Origin: Spirometra erinaceieuropaei
Lineage: Eukaryota; Platyhelminthes; Cestoda; Diphyllobothriidea; Diphyllobothriidae
Direction of reading: 5' to 3'
Assembly: GCA_902702965.1 (NCBI GenBank)
Contig: CACRXP010001201.1
Location: 1 to 64,000 of the forward strand
Length of the DNA stretch: 64,000 nt
The position numbers and the translations under genes were made by a program. A model generated the notes under the pieces. It made no database searches and was not told the origin of the DNA. It was given only the letters and a program-made list of their open reading frames with translations. Positions 1 through 30,569 of this stretch are shown piece after piece. How positions within the stretch are numbered: the first letter of the stretch is position 1; each line of letters begins with the position of its first letter.

Positions 1-215
1 TACTGAACTCCTGGTGCCACCATCACCTTTATCTGCGAATGTCTCTGATGATGGATTCGAGTGAGAATCCGAAACGTCAGGCCAATAATTTTTTTGTTCC
101 AGTGATTACATCCTCGTCTTCTGGACTGCCACCTGGAGCTCGCCTGTCCGCTTCTATCGGCAATGGAATTCTGTTCTTGATTCTCCGTCTACTTATATTT
201 ACTTGTAGTCATCGG
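1..215 (+). mobile_element. PLE-type terminal unit (family B), left-truncated by the window edge
   Basis: The sequence belongs to a family repeated at least ten times in this window (for example 9770-9960, 24020-24230, 50560-50780 and 55250-55440). The shared core is a hammerhead motif followed by CAGGCCAATAA and then a block ending near CTTCTATCGGCAATG. Elsewhere the same unit lies directly 3' of a GIY-YIG endonuclease coding segment (23505-24007), so it is taken as the terminal repeat of a Penelope-like element. It lies upstream of the first visible LYST exon, presumably in an intron. No coding sequence is claimed here. Confidence 0.7.
45..78 (+). ncRNA. Hammerhead ribozyme core, type I-like, PLE family B
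   Basis: CTGATGA (45-51) is followed by a 6-bp stem II (GGATTC 53-58 with GAATCC 65-70, loop GAGTGA), then GAAA (71-74) and C-GTC (75-78). Cleavage is predicted after GTC at 78. Stem I would start with GTCT before the core pairing with AGGC after the cleavage site, including one G-U pair. Stem III is only the self-complementary ACGT, as in minimal hammerheads thought to act as dimers. All core bases fit the consensus. Activity is untested. Confidence 0.8.
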
Positions 216-310
216 CGGCCGAACCAAAGCACACTTTTAACAGCTGTCATATGATGATGACGGCGTCAGTCGAAAACTGTCTTCTCTACAATGGAATGAC
301 TTCTCCCCAG

Positions 311-19956
<19,646 letters not shown>

Positions 19957-21465
19957 GCTGGACCACTCAGCTAGGGATTCTTCCTAGCAGAGGGAATTTC
20001 TGATTTCTACACCTGCATTTGGAGCTTCCAATAGGGCTGTTGCGTTTTGTTGCTGCTGTAAATTATCATCAGATGCCCTGCCTTCTTTTTCAAAATTGAC
20101 TTATTTTTTCTACATACTCACACTTAACACTTCATCTGTTTATTTCTCATCCATGTCTACCCTTTTTCCATGTACCGACACACTTATCCTGTTTCATGAC
20201 ATTGAAAGAACAGCCATGATTTTTCCGAATGACTGACTTCTTCCTCCAAAATGAGCAAGTTTCGTCTTCTCCACGTGAAGTTTCGAGCGTATTGGGGGGT
20301 GATTATCTAAGCAGTAGATAGCAGTAACAGTATTTATCTCCGCGTCTAAACGATGGTGTAGGAGACTTGCGAGAGCCGGAAAACGCTTGCTGCAGGCCGC
20401 CGTTGTGCCATAGACTTTTTGGGTTCGCGTCGACTCCTCACCACCAAAGCATCGCAGCAGGTACGATGTATTCTGAGGGACCACTCTTTTGTGATCGCGG
20501 GTCAGCTCAATGATTCGTGAAGCCGGCTGCGTCTTGCGTTGTGTGATATAATTTTTAAACTAAACACTTATTAAGACTAGCTGCCGGAAGTAACGGTATG
20601 TTCCTTGGCGTCTCCGTGTCTGCTTGCAAATCTCTTTGCTTGCCGACAAGAGCACTTCTCTAGGCGTAAAGAGCGCGAACGCAGGTTCACATAATAGAAC
20701 GATGGGAAGAACAAAAACCACCCCACCCCCATTGTCACTAGGATAGTTGGAGTTGGGGGGTAGCACGACCTGCGCACCGGTTACTTGGCCGGCATGACAG
20801 AACCTCAGGTGCGAAAGTCTTGGGACGGACCGGAACCTTCAGCATCCAAACCGTACTGACGCAAATACAACTACCATGGAGCGGCCAAGTCATGACCACA
20901 AATCAGATGCGCCTACCCATGCGATACTTCAGCGGCGACGTTGCTACGGATGTCCACCGACATGGTGGACAAAAATGACGTTATACGAACACCCTGATGT
21001 CTTCTACCAATTACACCCAAACCAACCTAGCCACCTGAAAGAACCTTGTTCAGACCTGACGAAACGCTGTGAAAACTGGAGCAGCCGCCCTCGAAGTTCA
21101 TCGGATAGTAACTGCAAGGGCAGAAAGATCGGTTCGTAAATCTCAAGTGTCAACGACGAGAAATTCCAAACTACCCACGATGTAGACTGAAATCTGGGGC
21201 AAAAGTGGGAAGGAGTGATGAGAAGTCGTCCGAGGTTCGACACGTAAAACTGGCTGGGTCACACTACGAGTGCGTGGTCACCAATAGCTAAGCCACACTC
21301 CTGCACTAACTGGGGTCTGGACAAGCTTGACGAAGCAATACCAAGCAGTGATGTATATGAGAAGTAGAAAAAACAAAAAACAATCTAATTAAGTGCCCTA
21401 ACAAAACTGAATCTGTGATTAACTTGGAGGTAGAATACGCGATGACAGTAATGTCGGCTGCCAGC
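19957..21465. other. Region between convergent LYST and SDR39U1 genes
   Basis: Holds the presumed 3' UTRs of LYST (plus) and SDR39U1 (minus). No additional exon, RNA gene or repeat is supported; short ORFs here show no recognisable similarity. Confidence 0.6.
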
Positions 21466-21914
21466 CTAATTGGTTGGGACGGGAGACGGTCGCCGACCGT
21501 AGATATCCTCCAGGGCTGATTCCAACGTAGGGAAGCGGAATCGGAAGCCCTGCGAAAGGGCCCGTGCAGGCAAGACTCGTTGGCCCTCCAACGCCATACT
21601 TGCCCGTGTCCCACCCAGAAGCAGTCGCATTGCCAGGGCAGGTGTACGCACACGACCGGCAAGGGGAGCACTCAGACTCTGGCTGAGGGCACGCGAAAAG
21701 GCGGCCTGTCGTACGGGGTTCGGTGCTGTTCCGTTGAAGACGCCCGAGCCCGCGACAGTGGGCTGGGTGATGAGGAAGTAGAATAAGTCCACCAGATCGG
21801 CGAGGTGGATCCAGGAGAGCCACTGTTGTCCGGAGCCAATGGGTCCTCCAAGGCCCAATCGATGAGATGTGTAGAGAGAGTTCAGAAAAGCTGAGTCTCG
21901 TGCCAGTACAACGC
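21466..21914 (-). CDS. SDR39U1: SDR39U1 exon 6 (terminal)
   Basis: The acceptor is ttactctctag; stop TAG at 21466-21468. It encodes the C-terminal substrate-binding lobe from GVVLARD to LESALEDIYG plus a ten-residue tail. 449 bp. Confidence 0.95.
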
Positions 21915-24900
21915 CTAGAGAGTAAAAATATGCGACTGTCAGGTAGTTGGAAGCTCCTGCTCACTGAAATGCAATTGACTGAATTTCCTCTAAAATCCAC
22001 ACCATTTCCGTGCAGGCCTGTGACGGTTCAAATCCCTCCCTCTCAACTTAATCCCCACTTCAAACTATCACAGACTACTAGTAGTAGACAAAGGTGAAGA
22101 TAGTGCAGCCATTTGCAGAGACAGAGGACTGTCATCCGCATGGACCGGATGCTATGTTCGGCTGGGCCTTACAATAAAATATCTGCATTTAAGCTGGAGA
22201 AGGCAGACATTCGCGGGCTCATCGGAGTCCCAGTAGAGAGGAGGAATCGAGACCTACGTGCTGAAATTTTGTCACTAGCATTGAACATGGCGATTCACGG
22301 GGTCCACACGGAAGGTCATGAGATGTTTGGCGTTTAGCCAGATTCACTACTTCTGTTCTTTATGTAATGTGGCGAGTGAATGAGAAAACAACGCCCTCCA
22401 ACTCCAGCAACGTTTCTTGACGAGGACGAGGGAAGAGAAGTAGGCGTTGACCAATCCTAGCATGCAAAGTTTTTCGGTTATTTGGCGTGTGGAGAGGCCG
22501 TATTAGATTTTAAAGACTACTCAGTCTACAAAATCGCCAGCCTTCAAGATCAGAGAAGTACAAGTTGCAGTGGCGGCATCACACCCACACATAGCAGTTC
22601 TGCGGAGGAAGGGGAATTTGTGAAATTCTGGGGCGGCTCGTCCAGTGTTAACAGTCATGGTCCGATATGACAACGGGGTGGGGCCGGAGACAGTGTTTTA
22701 CTGCAGTTACTGAACTTAAGAGGAGATCTATGGTGCCATAGCGAAACAGGTCCTCTGGTTTAACAAATTCCCAGACTCGAATCATATTTTAAGAGGTTCG
22801 CAGCCCAACCAAATGGAAATAACTCACCCCAATGACAGATAGGCTTATTAACATCTTATTAGGAAGAGGTGGCGTTGTCATTGTTCCCTGAGGTAGGCCA
22901 TCAAAGTAAAAAAAAAACTTCAGGTGAACGATTATTGCTACTGGTTGTGGAACACATTTCAGATCACATTAGGAAGAGAAATTACCAACCCACGGACATA
23001 AACCAAAAAGCGACTACTTTTTAACGTTGCATCGCTCATAACAGCAATCATGAATGGAAGGGGTTGAGATTTAATTTCTCATGACTCTGGAGACCATACA
23101 TGCTAAAAAAATCCGTGAATTATGCGAAATAATACCCATTAGCATTGTTGGAAATATTTAACCACAAAATATCTAGCGTCCCAGGGACAAATAATTATAT
23201 CTAACGAAGGCAAATGTCAGCTGAGAGGTGGCAGGGTCAGACAGCAGATGCTTGCCTTCAGACACGAGAACTACAGGGACAAACTTGATACGACAACGCA
23301 TACACCGATTTTAACAGAACCAGAGGTATGCTGAGTCCTTATCGACTTATTGTTGTCTTTAAAACAGGGTTTTGGGGAGGTTGGGGCTTTCGCACAAGTT
23401 CATACATATTTCCTGATGTTATATGCAAAGAAGGCACTGGTAATAGATAAATATGACTGTTTACTCAAATGCAATAAAAGTAGCGTCCCAGCCAAGCTCC
23501 TTATGGGTAGGATGCAAACTTACCTGGTGCAGTTGCGGACAAAGCAACTACGTCGGAGAAACCGGAAGAAAGCTCCCAACGCGAATGCCCGAACGCGCTG
23601 CAGCGGTGCTTAGAAATAACGTCAGCTCTCAAGTTGCGGCTCACTCGACGAGATCCGGCCACGCATTCAAATTCGACGAGGCCGAAATTCTCGTTAGAGG
23701 TGACGACCGCGTGAGCCGGCAGCTGCTTGATTCATGCTTTACAAGTCCCCAGTCCATTAACAAGTGCAATGACCTTCCCCTTCCATACTCAGTGCCGAGA
23801 CTTCGCGTAGGCAGAGTAATTAGCCACGCGGGGAGCGCACAGGTGAACACTCTTTCCAACACCAGGATCGATGCGTCAAATGGTCGAGCAATCATCACAC
23901 CAACACCCAACGCACGTGATGAGATTGCAGCAATTAACGAAGCGAAAGTCGGCCATCAAGCAACTAACGCACTACGTGCAACGATCCAGGATGAAAGGTG
24001 GGAGCCGTGAATAGGAATGCGGTAGCATGGCGACTGCATCCTATAAATACTGCAGTCCCTGGTGCATGAATAACCCGTATCTGCTTTGGTCTCTGATGAT
24101 GAGTTCGAGCAGGAATCCAAAACGTCAGGCTAATAAAGCTCTTGTCCCAGCGATCGTGTCTCCTTCTTTAAAACTGCTTCCTGGGACTCGTCTCTTTGCT
24201 TCTATTGGCAATGCGCACTTATATCGAATGCCAACGTTAGGAGTATGGCGGCACGCCAACGTGCAGGCCTACGCCACACCAGCTACGATCCCGGCCGTTC
24301 CTCTTCTTGTTTTGTAACATCTCGGACAGTATACTTTGAGGAGCAGGGGGTGTGATGACACACCTAGGGGCGGGTTTTCGCCGTGCCAGCCACCTGCGCC
24401 CTTTCTCGCCTCCGGTCTTCTTACCCTGTCATGACAGCGGGTCCAGGTAGGGGGAGGGGGGAGTGTGGTAGGTGCTGTGCAAGTCAATTAACGCTATCGG
24501 TGAATTCGCGCGCAAGGCCCCCTCCCTGCTGCGAAGCACAAGGTTGACATCGTTGGCAACTACGATCGATCTGTCAATGCCCAAACAAGCTTCTAACGTT
24601 TAATGGCGCAATTGGGGTTTATAAACAGGTGCCCAGCGTGCAAAGCGAGACTAGAGCAGGGAGTGGGGTCGGGAACGTGTTGTTTCACGTATAAGCCAAA
24701 AATATGCACTATCCGTCGACATCGTGTGTAACCCTTCACATACCCATTAGGACTCAGACGGCGGTTAAAGAGTCATCATATGAACCGGCAGCATACAGTA
24801 CGTGACCGATCTGATGAAATCTGATAACGGAAACTGATAAGAGAACTTTTGGACGCCTTTTTCGTGGCGCATTTTGTTCGCTCACCAACATCCTCCAATG

Positions 24901-27900
24901 AAATGTCCTTTTCTTGTTCAGAAATTGTGTTTGCGTAATTATATTAAGTGAAATATCAGTAAATTTTAGCGAAAATAGACTATGGAATATATTCGTGCAA
25001 GTTCCTATGCTCATACATGTCCTAGACTCCAGTTATGCATCTGAGCGACTTTTTCACTGAAAGTATAGTAATTTACCACCTAGGATTTTAATAAACAGAT
25101 TTAGTCGGACTATAAATTCTATTTTCATGTCCGATGTTGACCATGGTTATCAATCTCCTAACAAGGTTATTTTAGGAAAACTAGGTGTTTTATCAATTCC
25201 TTTATGTCAAGTTAGCAAACATGTGCGGATTGGTGCTCTTAAGTGCAATAATAGCGCAGATAGAGATCTTTTCGTTTTAGTGGGTTGAAATTTTTTTGCC
25301 GTTTGGAAAATTCTACCTGATGTCACACAGATGACCACCACGGAATGGTCATTTCTAGCTTTAAACATATGAAACACTACTTTTCTAGTATTTTAGCTAC
25401 TGTGCATACTTTTTTCAGGAATATAACAAGCAAAACATTTTTAGTTTCATCAAAATATCAATATTTGTATGGGCGCTCTGCTATGCATTCATAATCGAAG
25501 AACGGAGTCTAGAAGCGAGCAAAAACAGTGGAAATGGCCTCATTGTATAAAGAAAGGCATGTTCTCGCGTTTGCGGTAGAAAAATATGGGTACTGCTTAA
25601 GAACGTGAAAGAAACCGTCAAAATTTTCAAATTTTTGCTTGGCCTCGCCGTGCATAAATTCAAAGTACACAGAGATCCGCGACGGAGTTCAGTAATAAAG
25701 CACTTTCTAAAGAGGTAACTTATTGATGAAAGTTTTCTTATTGATCCAAGGCATATTCGTTGGTGACTTTCGTTGTGGACAGTCATTTTTCTCGAAAATG
25801 AAGTTTACTAATTGAATGAGTCTTTAAATGTGACCCAAAGGACCATCTTCGTGAAAAGGAGCGCCTGAACACTCACTAAATCGGTGAATGCCTTCAAGAA
25901 CAATCTTATCTTAAAGTTCTCAACAGACAGGTAACTCAGAATCTGTCTTTATGGGCGATCATGTGAAAATACTGAAAATCGCGAAGTATTCAGCAATATT
26001 TCGAGGCCGATCTGAAACTCAACGTAATCCAAAACGAAAGAAGAGTATAAATTAATCTAACGGGAGAAAAGTTCTCTCTATAAACAGAAAATGTTTACGA
26101 TCACGCCTGTCAGCTCTATTTAAATTTATTAGGCACCGACCGGCCTCATGACATGTTACCTTATGAAAATGTTTGATCCTACGACGTACCAATCGGCGAA
26201 ATCAAGCAAAATGCAGCTTCTCTTGTTGAACCCCATCTCATCTAACTCCAAATCGTCAATGAAATTATGAAACACTGGAAAACTGTTTTTGGAATCTACA
26301 CACAGAATGAAGGCAGTTGACAAACCGTCATATATGAAGTCGCACTACTTATAAAACGACATTTAGACGTTAACTTCACCGAAACGCTGTCATTAGACGT
26401 GATTTTATGTCTACTTTCATATTAACTACGTGTTCGGCATGAGAATACATTCTATACATCTAAAAACGAACTTTACTTAATAAGAGCCATTTCTGACGTG
26501 TTCGAGTTATTGCGCTTTTCAAAAAAATCGACATTTCTAAACAACGCAACACTGCTTTTAATATTTTTTTTATGTTTTTAATTCTTTTAAACTTGTACTT
26601 AATTAACATAGACATTTGACTCATGAAATGGTGTCGGTTTGCGAGTGATTGGCAATCATTCGTAAATTTCGACACACTTCATGAGTTAAGTCACGCACTG
26701 TACACTGGTCTGCTAAATAAACTCTCCCTAAAAATAGATCGGAGTTGTTCTATATAAATCCTTATGGATGTTATCCGTACGCGAAACCATGTGTCAACCG
26801 CTGAACGAAACAAAACAGCGTTATGACACGTGCAGATCAGGAGTATGTCTGATCAACCATCTCACCAACCTTCATGATGAAATCGTTCCGCTTAAACATG
26901 ACGGTAACAGTTAAAAACGAATGTGTGTGAGAGGGAAGGACGGGAAAATGGGGTGGGAAAGAGAGAGAAAGCCGATCTCGCGCAACCTTACTGTTGTCTT
27001 ACCTAAGGGCATTTAAGGTACTACCGCAACACAAAGGAGAGTGTCGGGGACAAAGTGTATTTGGCCCTGGTTTCCAGTCAGACTGTTGGGACGAAAAATG
27101 GCTGTGGCAGACAAACTAAAGCGACTACCAAGTCAAGTACTACGCCTTGACAGAGGAGCGTGTGTGAGAGAGAGATCGACGGAGAGGGAGGCGGGAGAGT
27201 GGGAGAGGGAGGAGATAGCAAAGCCGATATGGTGCAACCTTACTATGACCTGGCCTAAGAGCATTCACAATGCAATAGCACATACAGGGTAGTATCGGTG
27301 ATCAGGCGTATTGGGTACTGGGGACCAGTCAGACCGTTACGGATCCCGTGCAACACTAGTAGCAGACAGACCAGGTCAATCACTACGCCTTGATAGACTT
27401 GATTAACGGATGAGGATAAGGGTGGGCAGAGGAGAAGATGGAGGCTCTTTCGTCCTAGCTGGACACGCGGTGGCCCTGACAGATGGCTCTCTTCGGACGC
27501 TACAAACGCATTAGTGCCGTGGCCCTCTAAACATTCGCCTATTCACGTCGAAGCATGATTTTCTCTAGTCCATTAACGCCACTCTCAAGCTAATAAGACT
27601 GCCTTTCGTGTTAAGTAAGGGTGCTGTGGCTTCAGGCTCTCGATCAGGTGTGGCAAAAAGCGGGATCGTCAATATCAAATATAGTAGGCTGCCCGTGCAA
27701 ACACATTTGAAAAGATGACAAAAGTATTCCTTCTGCTACTATACCAACGATGGAATCAGTCAGCGACCTGGAAAAGAGCAGTATAAAGTGACTACTGACT
27801 ACGAGGCCAAAAAACTGTCATACACCGCCTCCCCCGGTCCACACGTGAATTACTCTGATGTGAAGAAGAGAACTTACCGATGCGGACACGAAGGGATTGC

Positions 27901-30251
27901 ACGGTCTGCGAGTTAGGCACAAATGCAGCGGCTTCCCAATCACGGCAAAGACGTGTCAGAAAATCGTAGTCCTGGTAAGAGCTATCTTCAGTGTACGTTA
28001 TTGACAGGTCCGGCTTGTAGAAGCCTAAAACCAGAGAAAACAGTCTTCGTGCAATAGGAGGAACCGTAGAGAGAGACCATGGGGTCAAGTGTGACCCCAA
28101 CTCAGGTGTCAAATGACAATCCTTTTGCTTTCTAAAAAGGGGAAGAACGCTTACTGAAAAGAAATAGACGGGAGAGCTTGTTTGCGATTGAGACAGACTT
28201 GGTGGGCGCTACCACAGCCACTAGCAGAAGAACCTTCGTATTTTATCGATGAGACAGGCATGAGAACGTTCCTATCACCGTCAATGTGAGTATCCTCGTC
28301 GAGGAGGATTACTAATGCTGTAATTAATTCAGAAGTGTGCTTAGGTACTACAGCCTCGTCCTAATCGGTATAACGACGGGGCATTATTTCCTTAGGAGAA
28401 TTCGACTTTTTGTCTGACCATCGCGGTTCCTCTTTCCACCGATTCAGAATCGGATCAGTATGGGTGAGCCTGGGAGCAGTGAATAAGCATGAACTGAAAA
28501 TGGCCGAATAAAGGGTATCGTGACGGCTATATAATCGTCTAATGAAACGAATACCCATACTACTGATATCACTCTGGTTAGGCAAATGTAACCGACCCGT
28601 ATAACAGTACTGACCGAACGCATGCGTTGTGTGATCTTCAAACCGTCGCTGACGGAAGCTTCACATAGCCGTCGTTTTTTCTTTAACTTGGTAAGACTGT
28701 GAGCAGACTTGATCTAGGCGGTCTCAGTGATGTCGCAGACGGTACTTTTCCGCACGCAACGATCAGCGGCTGTGGAGATGAGGAGCTCGATCCACTTCCT
28801 CATCTACTGAAAGAGACCGATAGCCTGAAGGTAAGGTGTGTGGCTTTAGGTTTTGAGTCGACCATCTCTTCGTCACATTCACTTAGACAGCATCGAGGTG
28901 TCAATGGATGGACTCAAATATTCTCGTGCTGTCCCAGCATGTGCAGACGGTTTCACTTTACGCAAAATAAATGTACTTCACTCACAAAATAGCTTCCGAG
29001 ACAGGGTAGTCGAAGAGTGTTTCGTTTTTTTTTCTTGATTTCTTCACACATAACCCAGTACTCACAACCGCAGAAGAGGACTGACCGGAGGGATGTCAGG
29101 TGCACGTCACTCCGGAGATTTTTAATGACTTCCGGAAATCCTATCAAAGGGCTGATTGGGGCGAAGGTATCACCCATAGGCTGTCCTTCTAACAACGACT
29201 AGGATATGTTCACATACCAGAAACTTCATAGAGAACGCTGGGGGACCCACTGAGGAGCTGAACCCCTCACAGCTGTGTCATACAGCAGTAGAAACATCGG
29301 CGAAACACGTGTCTGGGCTTTTAGCTGATACCTATGTCGGGAGTACGGTAGAACACCCTTGCCATACAAAATTCATATTTTTAGTAGTGCTACCTGTTTG
29401 TAGAATGGACATTACGTGGTTATTTCATAGTAGTTGATTGTCTTCGACAAAAATGCTCATTGAAATTTCGAGTCCGACTCTAAACCGTCGTGCTCTGAGC
29501 ACTTAACTCCATGCCCTACACTTAATAATCCCTTCTGCAAACTGACACCCACTGGTCGCCGGTGGTCAGGCAGGGAGCTCGAGAGTACTTCGATGCTCGC
29601 GGCTTCTACGGATAAACTGACCGAGCTAGCGGCATCGCTCGCCCGATACTATATTCGGCGAATCATAAAAATTTGGCTCCTAGAAGACAGACATCATGCA
29701 GCAGAATCCGATAACTCGGTAAATGAAGGTAAACAAACTTCAGCAGTCGCAAGGAGAAGAATTATTACCAGAATTACATCCCTAACTAACCAATGGCGGA
29801 AGCGTTGATAAACTTGCGTGTCGCCTTCGGTAGGTTGTTGGCGAGCAATTTCGTCGTCTTTATGCGACTTGACCTCACCTCATCCAAATAGTCCTGATAA
29901 ACGCTAAGAGAGTAAAAATAAAAGGAGCGCTAGAAGTACAAACCTCGGTATCAGGAACGTGGGATTTATCTCAGCAATTGAACGTCCACTGAGGTTGACA
30001 ACCACTTGAGTGTCCTCCGGAAGGCCACAAGCTGTCACAGTTTTCTACATTTTTCAGATTTGTCAGGTAAGACACTCAAAAACCCATGACAAGTCCTTTT
30101 TTTCCGTCGGCGTTCGAGAAACAATCCGAACATTAAAGTTATGTGCTCGTAACTTCGAAATCAGAGCTCTACCGACAAAGCCGCTCCCACCACCTGAAAA
30201 ATCAAGTTAGAATTGGAAGATTGGTGGCCTACCAATCACGATATTAGTCAT
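21466..30251 (-). CDS. SDR39U1: SDR39U1-type epimerase family protein (complete, 6 exons)
   Basis: The assembled protein is 312 aa, close to the family's usual length. It belongs to the atypical short-chain dehydrogenase group (TIGR01777/YfcH-like) with a Rossmann fold. The N-terminus MTNIVIGGGSGFVGRALISK contains the GxxGxxG dinucleotide-binding motif at residues 7-14. VVVNLSGRSI, INASAIGFYKPD, RVRIGVVLARD, LGLGGPIGSGQQW, SWIHLADLVDL, GVFNGTAPNPV and LEGQRVLPARALSQGFRFRF follow in family order. The substrate is unknown for the family. Exons (minus): 30251-30233, 30193-30084, 30044-29944, 29903-29791, 28024-27878, 21914-21466. All junctions are GT-AG in phase. The first three introns are 39, 39 and 40 nt; the last is 5,963 nt and full of mobile elements. 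Confidence 0.95.
21915..23480. other. SDR39U1 intron segment without assigned features
   Basis: Left part of the 5,963-nt intron. I see no exon, clear repeat end or RNA gene between the acceptor of the last exon and the PLE fragment. Confidence 0.5.
24042..24049 (+). promoter_or_regulatory. TATA-like box 44 nt upstream of hammerhead
   Basis: TATAAATA within CATCCTATAAATACTGCA. The distance from its last base to the C of CTGATGA (24093) is 44, the same as in the other complete family B units. Confidence 0.5.
24093..24125 (+). ncRNA. Hammerhead-like core, inactive copy
   Basis: CTGATGA and a stem II remnant (GAGTTC/GAATCC, one mismatch) are present, but GAAA has become AAAA before C-GTC. That G is essential in hammerheads, so this copy is predicted dead. 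Confidence 0.55.
24280..24580 (+). repeat. GC-rich dispersed repeat, copy 3
   Basis: Shares GAGCAGGGGGTGTG, CACCTGCGCCCTTTCTCGCC, the CCGGTCTTCTT block, GTGTGGTAGGTGCTGTGCAA and TTGACATCGTTGGCAACTAC with the other copies; same orientation. Confidence 0.65.
24796..26700. mobile_element. Tc1/mariner-type long non-autonomous element, 1,905 bp, TA duplication
   Basis: The left end is TA|CAGTACGTGACC and the right end, reversed, is TA|CAGTGCGTGACTTAACTC. TA flanks at 24794-24795 and 26701-26702. The copy at 62540-63489 matches both halves but lacks about 950 bp from the middle. No transposase frame was found. TIR bases and the ACTCATGAA box resemble the 5368-6359 family. Confidence 0.82.
26924..27398. 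repeat. Two diverged tandem units of about 235 bp
   Basis: Unit 1 (26924-27160) and unit 2 (27163-27398) share AAGCCGATCTCGCGCAACCT versus AAGCCGATATGGTGCAACCT, CCTAAGGGCATT versus CCTAAGAGCATT, CCAGTCAGACTGTT versus CCAGTCAGACCGTT, and ACTACGCCTTGACAGA versus ACTACGCCTTGATAGA, in the same order. Each starts with a GA-rich stretch. Confidence 0.75.
27878..28024 (-). CDS. SDR39U1: SDR39U1 exon 5
   Basis: The acceptor is tctggttttag and the donor gtaagt. FYKPDLSITYTEDSSYQDYD then RLCRDWEAAA and LRVRIG. Phase 1 in, phase 1 out. Confidence 0.94.
28025..29790. other. SDR39U1 intron 4 (1,766 nt)
   Basis: Lies between exons 4 and 5. A plus-strand frame at 28699-28830 ends at a donor-like GAAGGTAAGG but has no recognisable similarity. 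Nothing else is supported. Confidence 0.55.
29791..29903 (-). CDS. SDR39U1: SDR39U1 exon 4
   Basis: The acceptor is actctcttag and the donor gttagt. EVRSSRIKTTKLLANNL then FINASAIG fits the helix with SRxxTTxxL and the strand ending in the SAxGYY turn. Phase 2 in, phase 1 out. Confidence 0.92.
29944..30044 (-). CDS. SDR39U1: SDR39U1 exon 3
   Basis: The acceptor is aaaaatgtag and the donor gtttgt. CGLPEDTQVVVNLSGRSI matches the GLPxxDAxVNLAGxxI block. It ends in phase 2. Confidence 0.92.
30084..30193 (-). CDS. SDR39U1: SDR39U1 exon 2
   Basis: The acceptor is gatttttcag and the donor gttttt. It encodes GGSGFVGRALISKLRAHNF and VRIVSRTPTEKKDLSW: nucleotide-binding loop, helix A, second strand and the SR motif. 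Confidence 0.92.
30233..30251 (-). CDS. SDR39U1: SDR39U1 exon 1 (19 nt, start codon)
   Basis: ATG at 30251-30249 encodes MTNIVI plus the first base of Gly; donor gtaggc. The start is chosen because it directly supplies the first beta strand before the GGGSGFVG nucleotide loop, as in homologues. Confidence 0.85.
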
Positions 30252-30569
30252 TTAATCCTAACAAGCCGAAGGGACCTACCGAAAATGAGACGGAAAAGTG
30301 CATAAGAAAATTGGATGAAAAGTTGCTGTGGTGGAAACGCAGGGAGTCTGTGACTTATTTTCTGGACAGTTCGCAGGCGAAGATGCTTTAGAATCAAATC
30401 CTAAAATAAGTGTATTTTCGGAATTCTCAGTGATGCTAAGAACCATACTCGTGTAGCCGGTGCAGTGCGCCCGGAACGTCAATAATGATAATGATGATGT
30501 TAACAATAATAATAATAGTTTCATATCCTGAAATAAGGGTGCTGATTCGGCAGGCATTGGATTGCACTG

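Larger units (their letters stand above)
23480..24230 (+). mobile_element. PLE family B 3' part: GIY-YIG endonuclease plus terminal unit
   Basis: The frame ending at 24010 encodes CKLTWCSCGQSNYVGETGRK (about 23510-23570), then [40 protein letters not shown] and [20 protein letters not shown]. CSCGxxNYVGETGR and the downstream R and H are the start of a GIY-YIG domain of Penelope-like elements. The stop is followed by TATAAATA (24042-24049), a hammerhead-like core (24093-24125) and the family B tail. The RT is absent. It lies in an intron of SDR39U1 in the opposite orientation. Confidence 0.85.

Noticed and set aside
28699..28992. Plus-strand exon with a GTAAGG donor
   Set aside because: No recognisable protein similarity and no neighbouring compatible exon.
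29593..29808. Plus-strand ORF as a gene
   Set aside because: No family similarity, and its right end overlaps SDR39U1 exon 4 on the other strand, which has strong homology.
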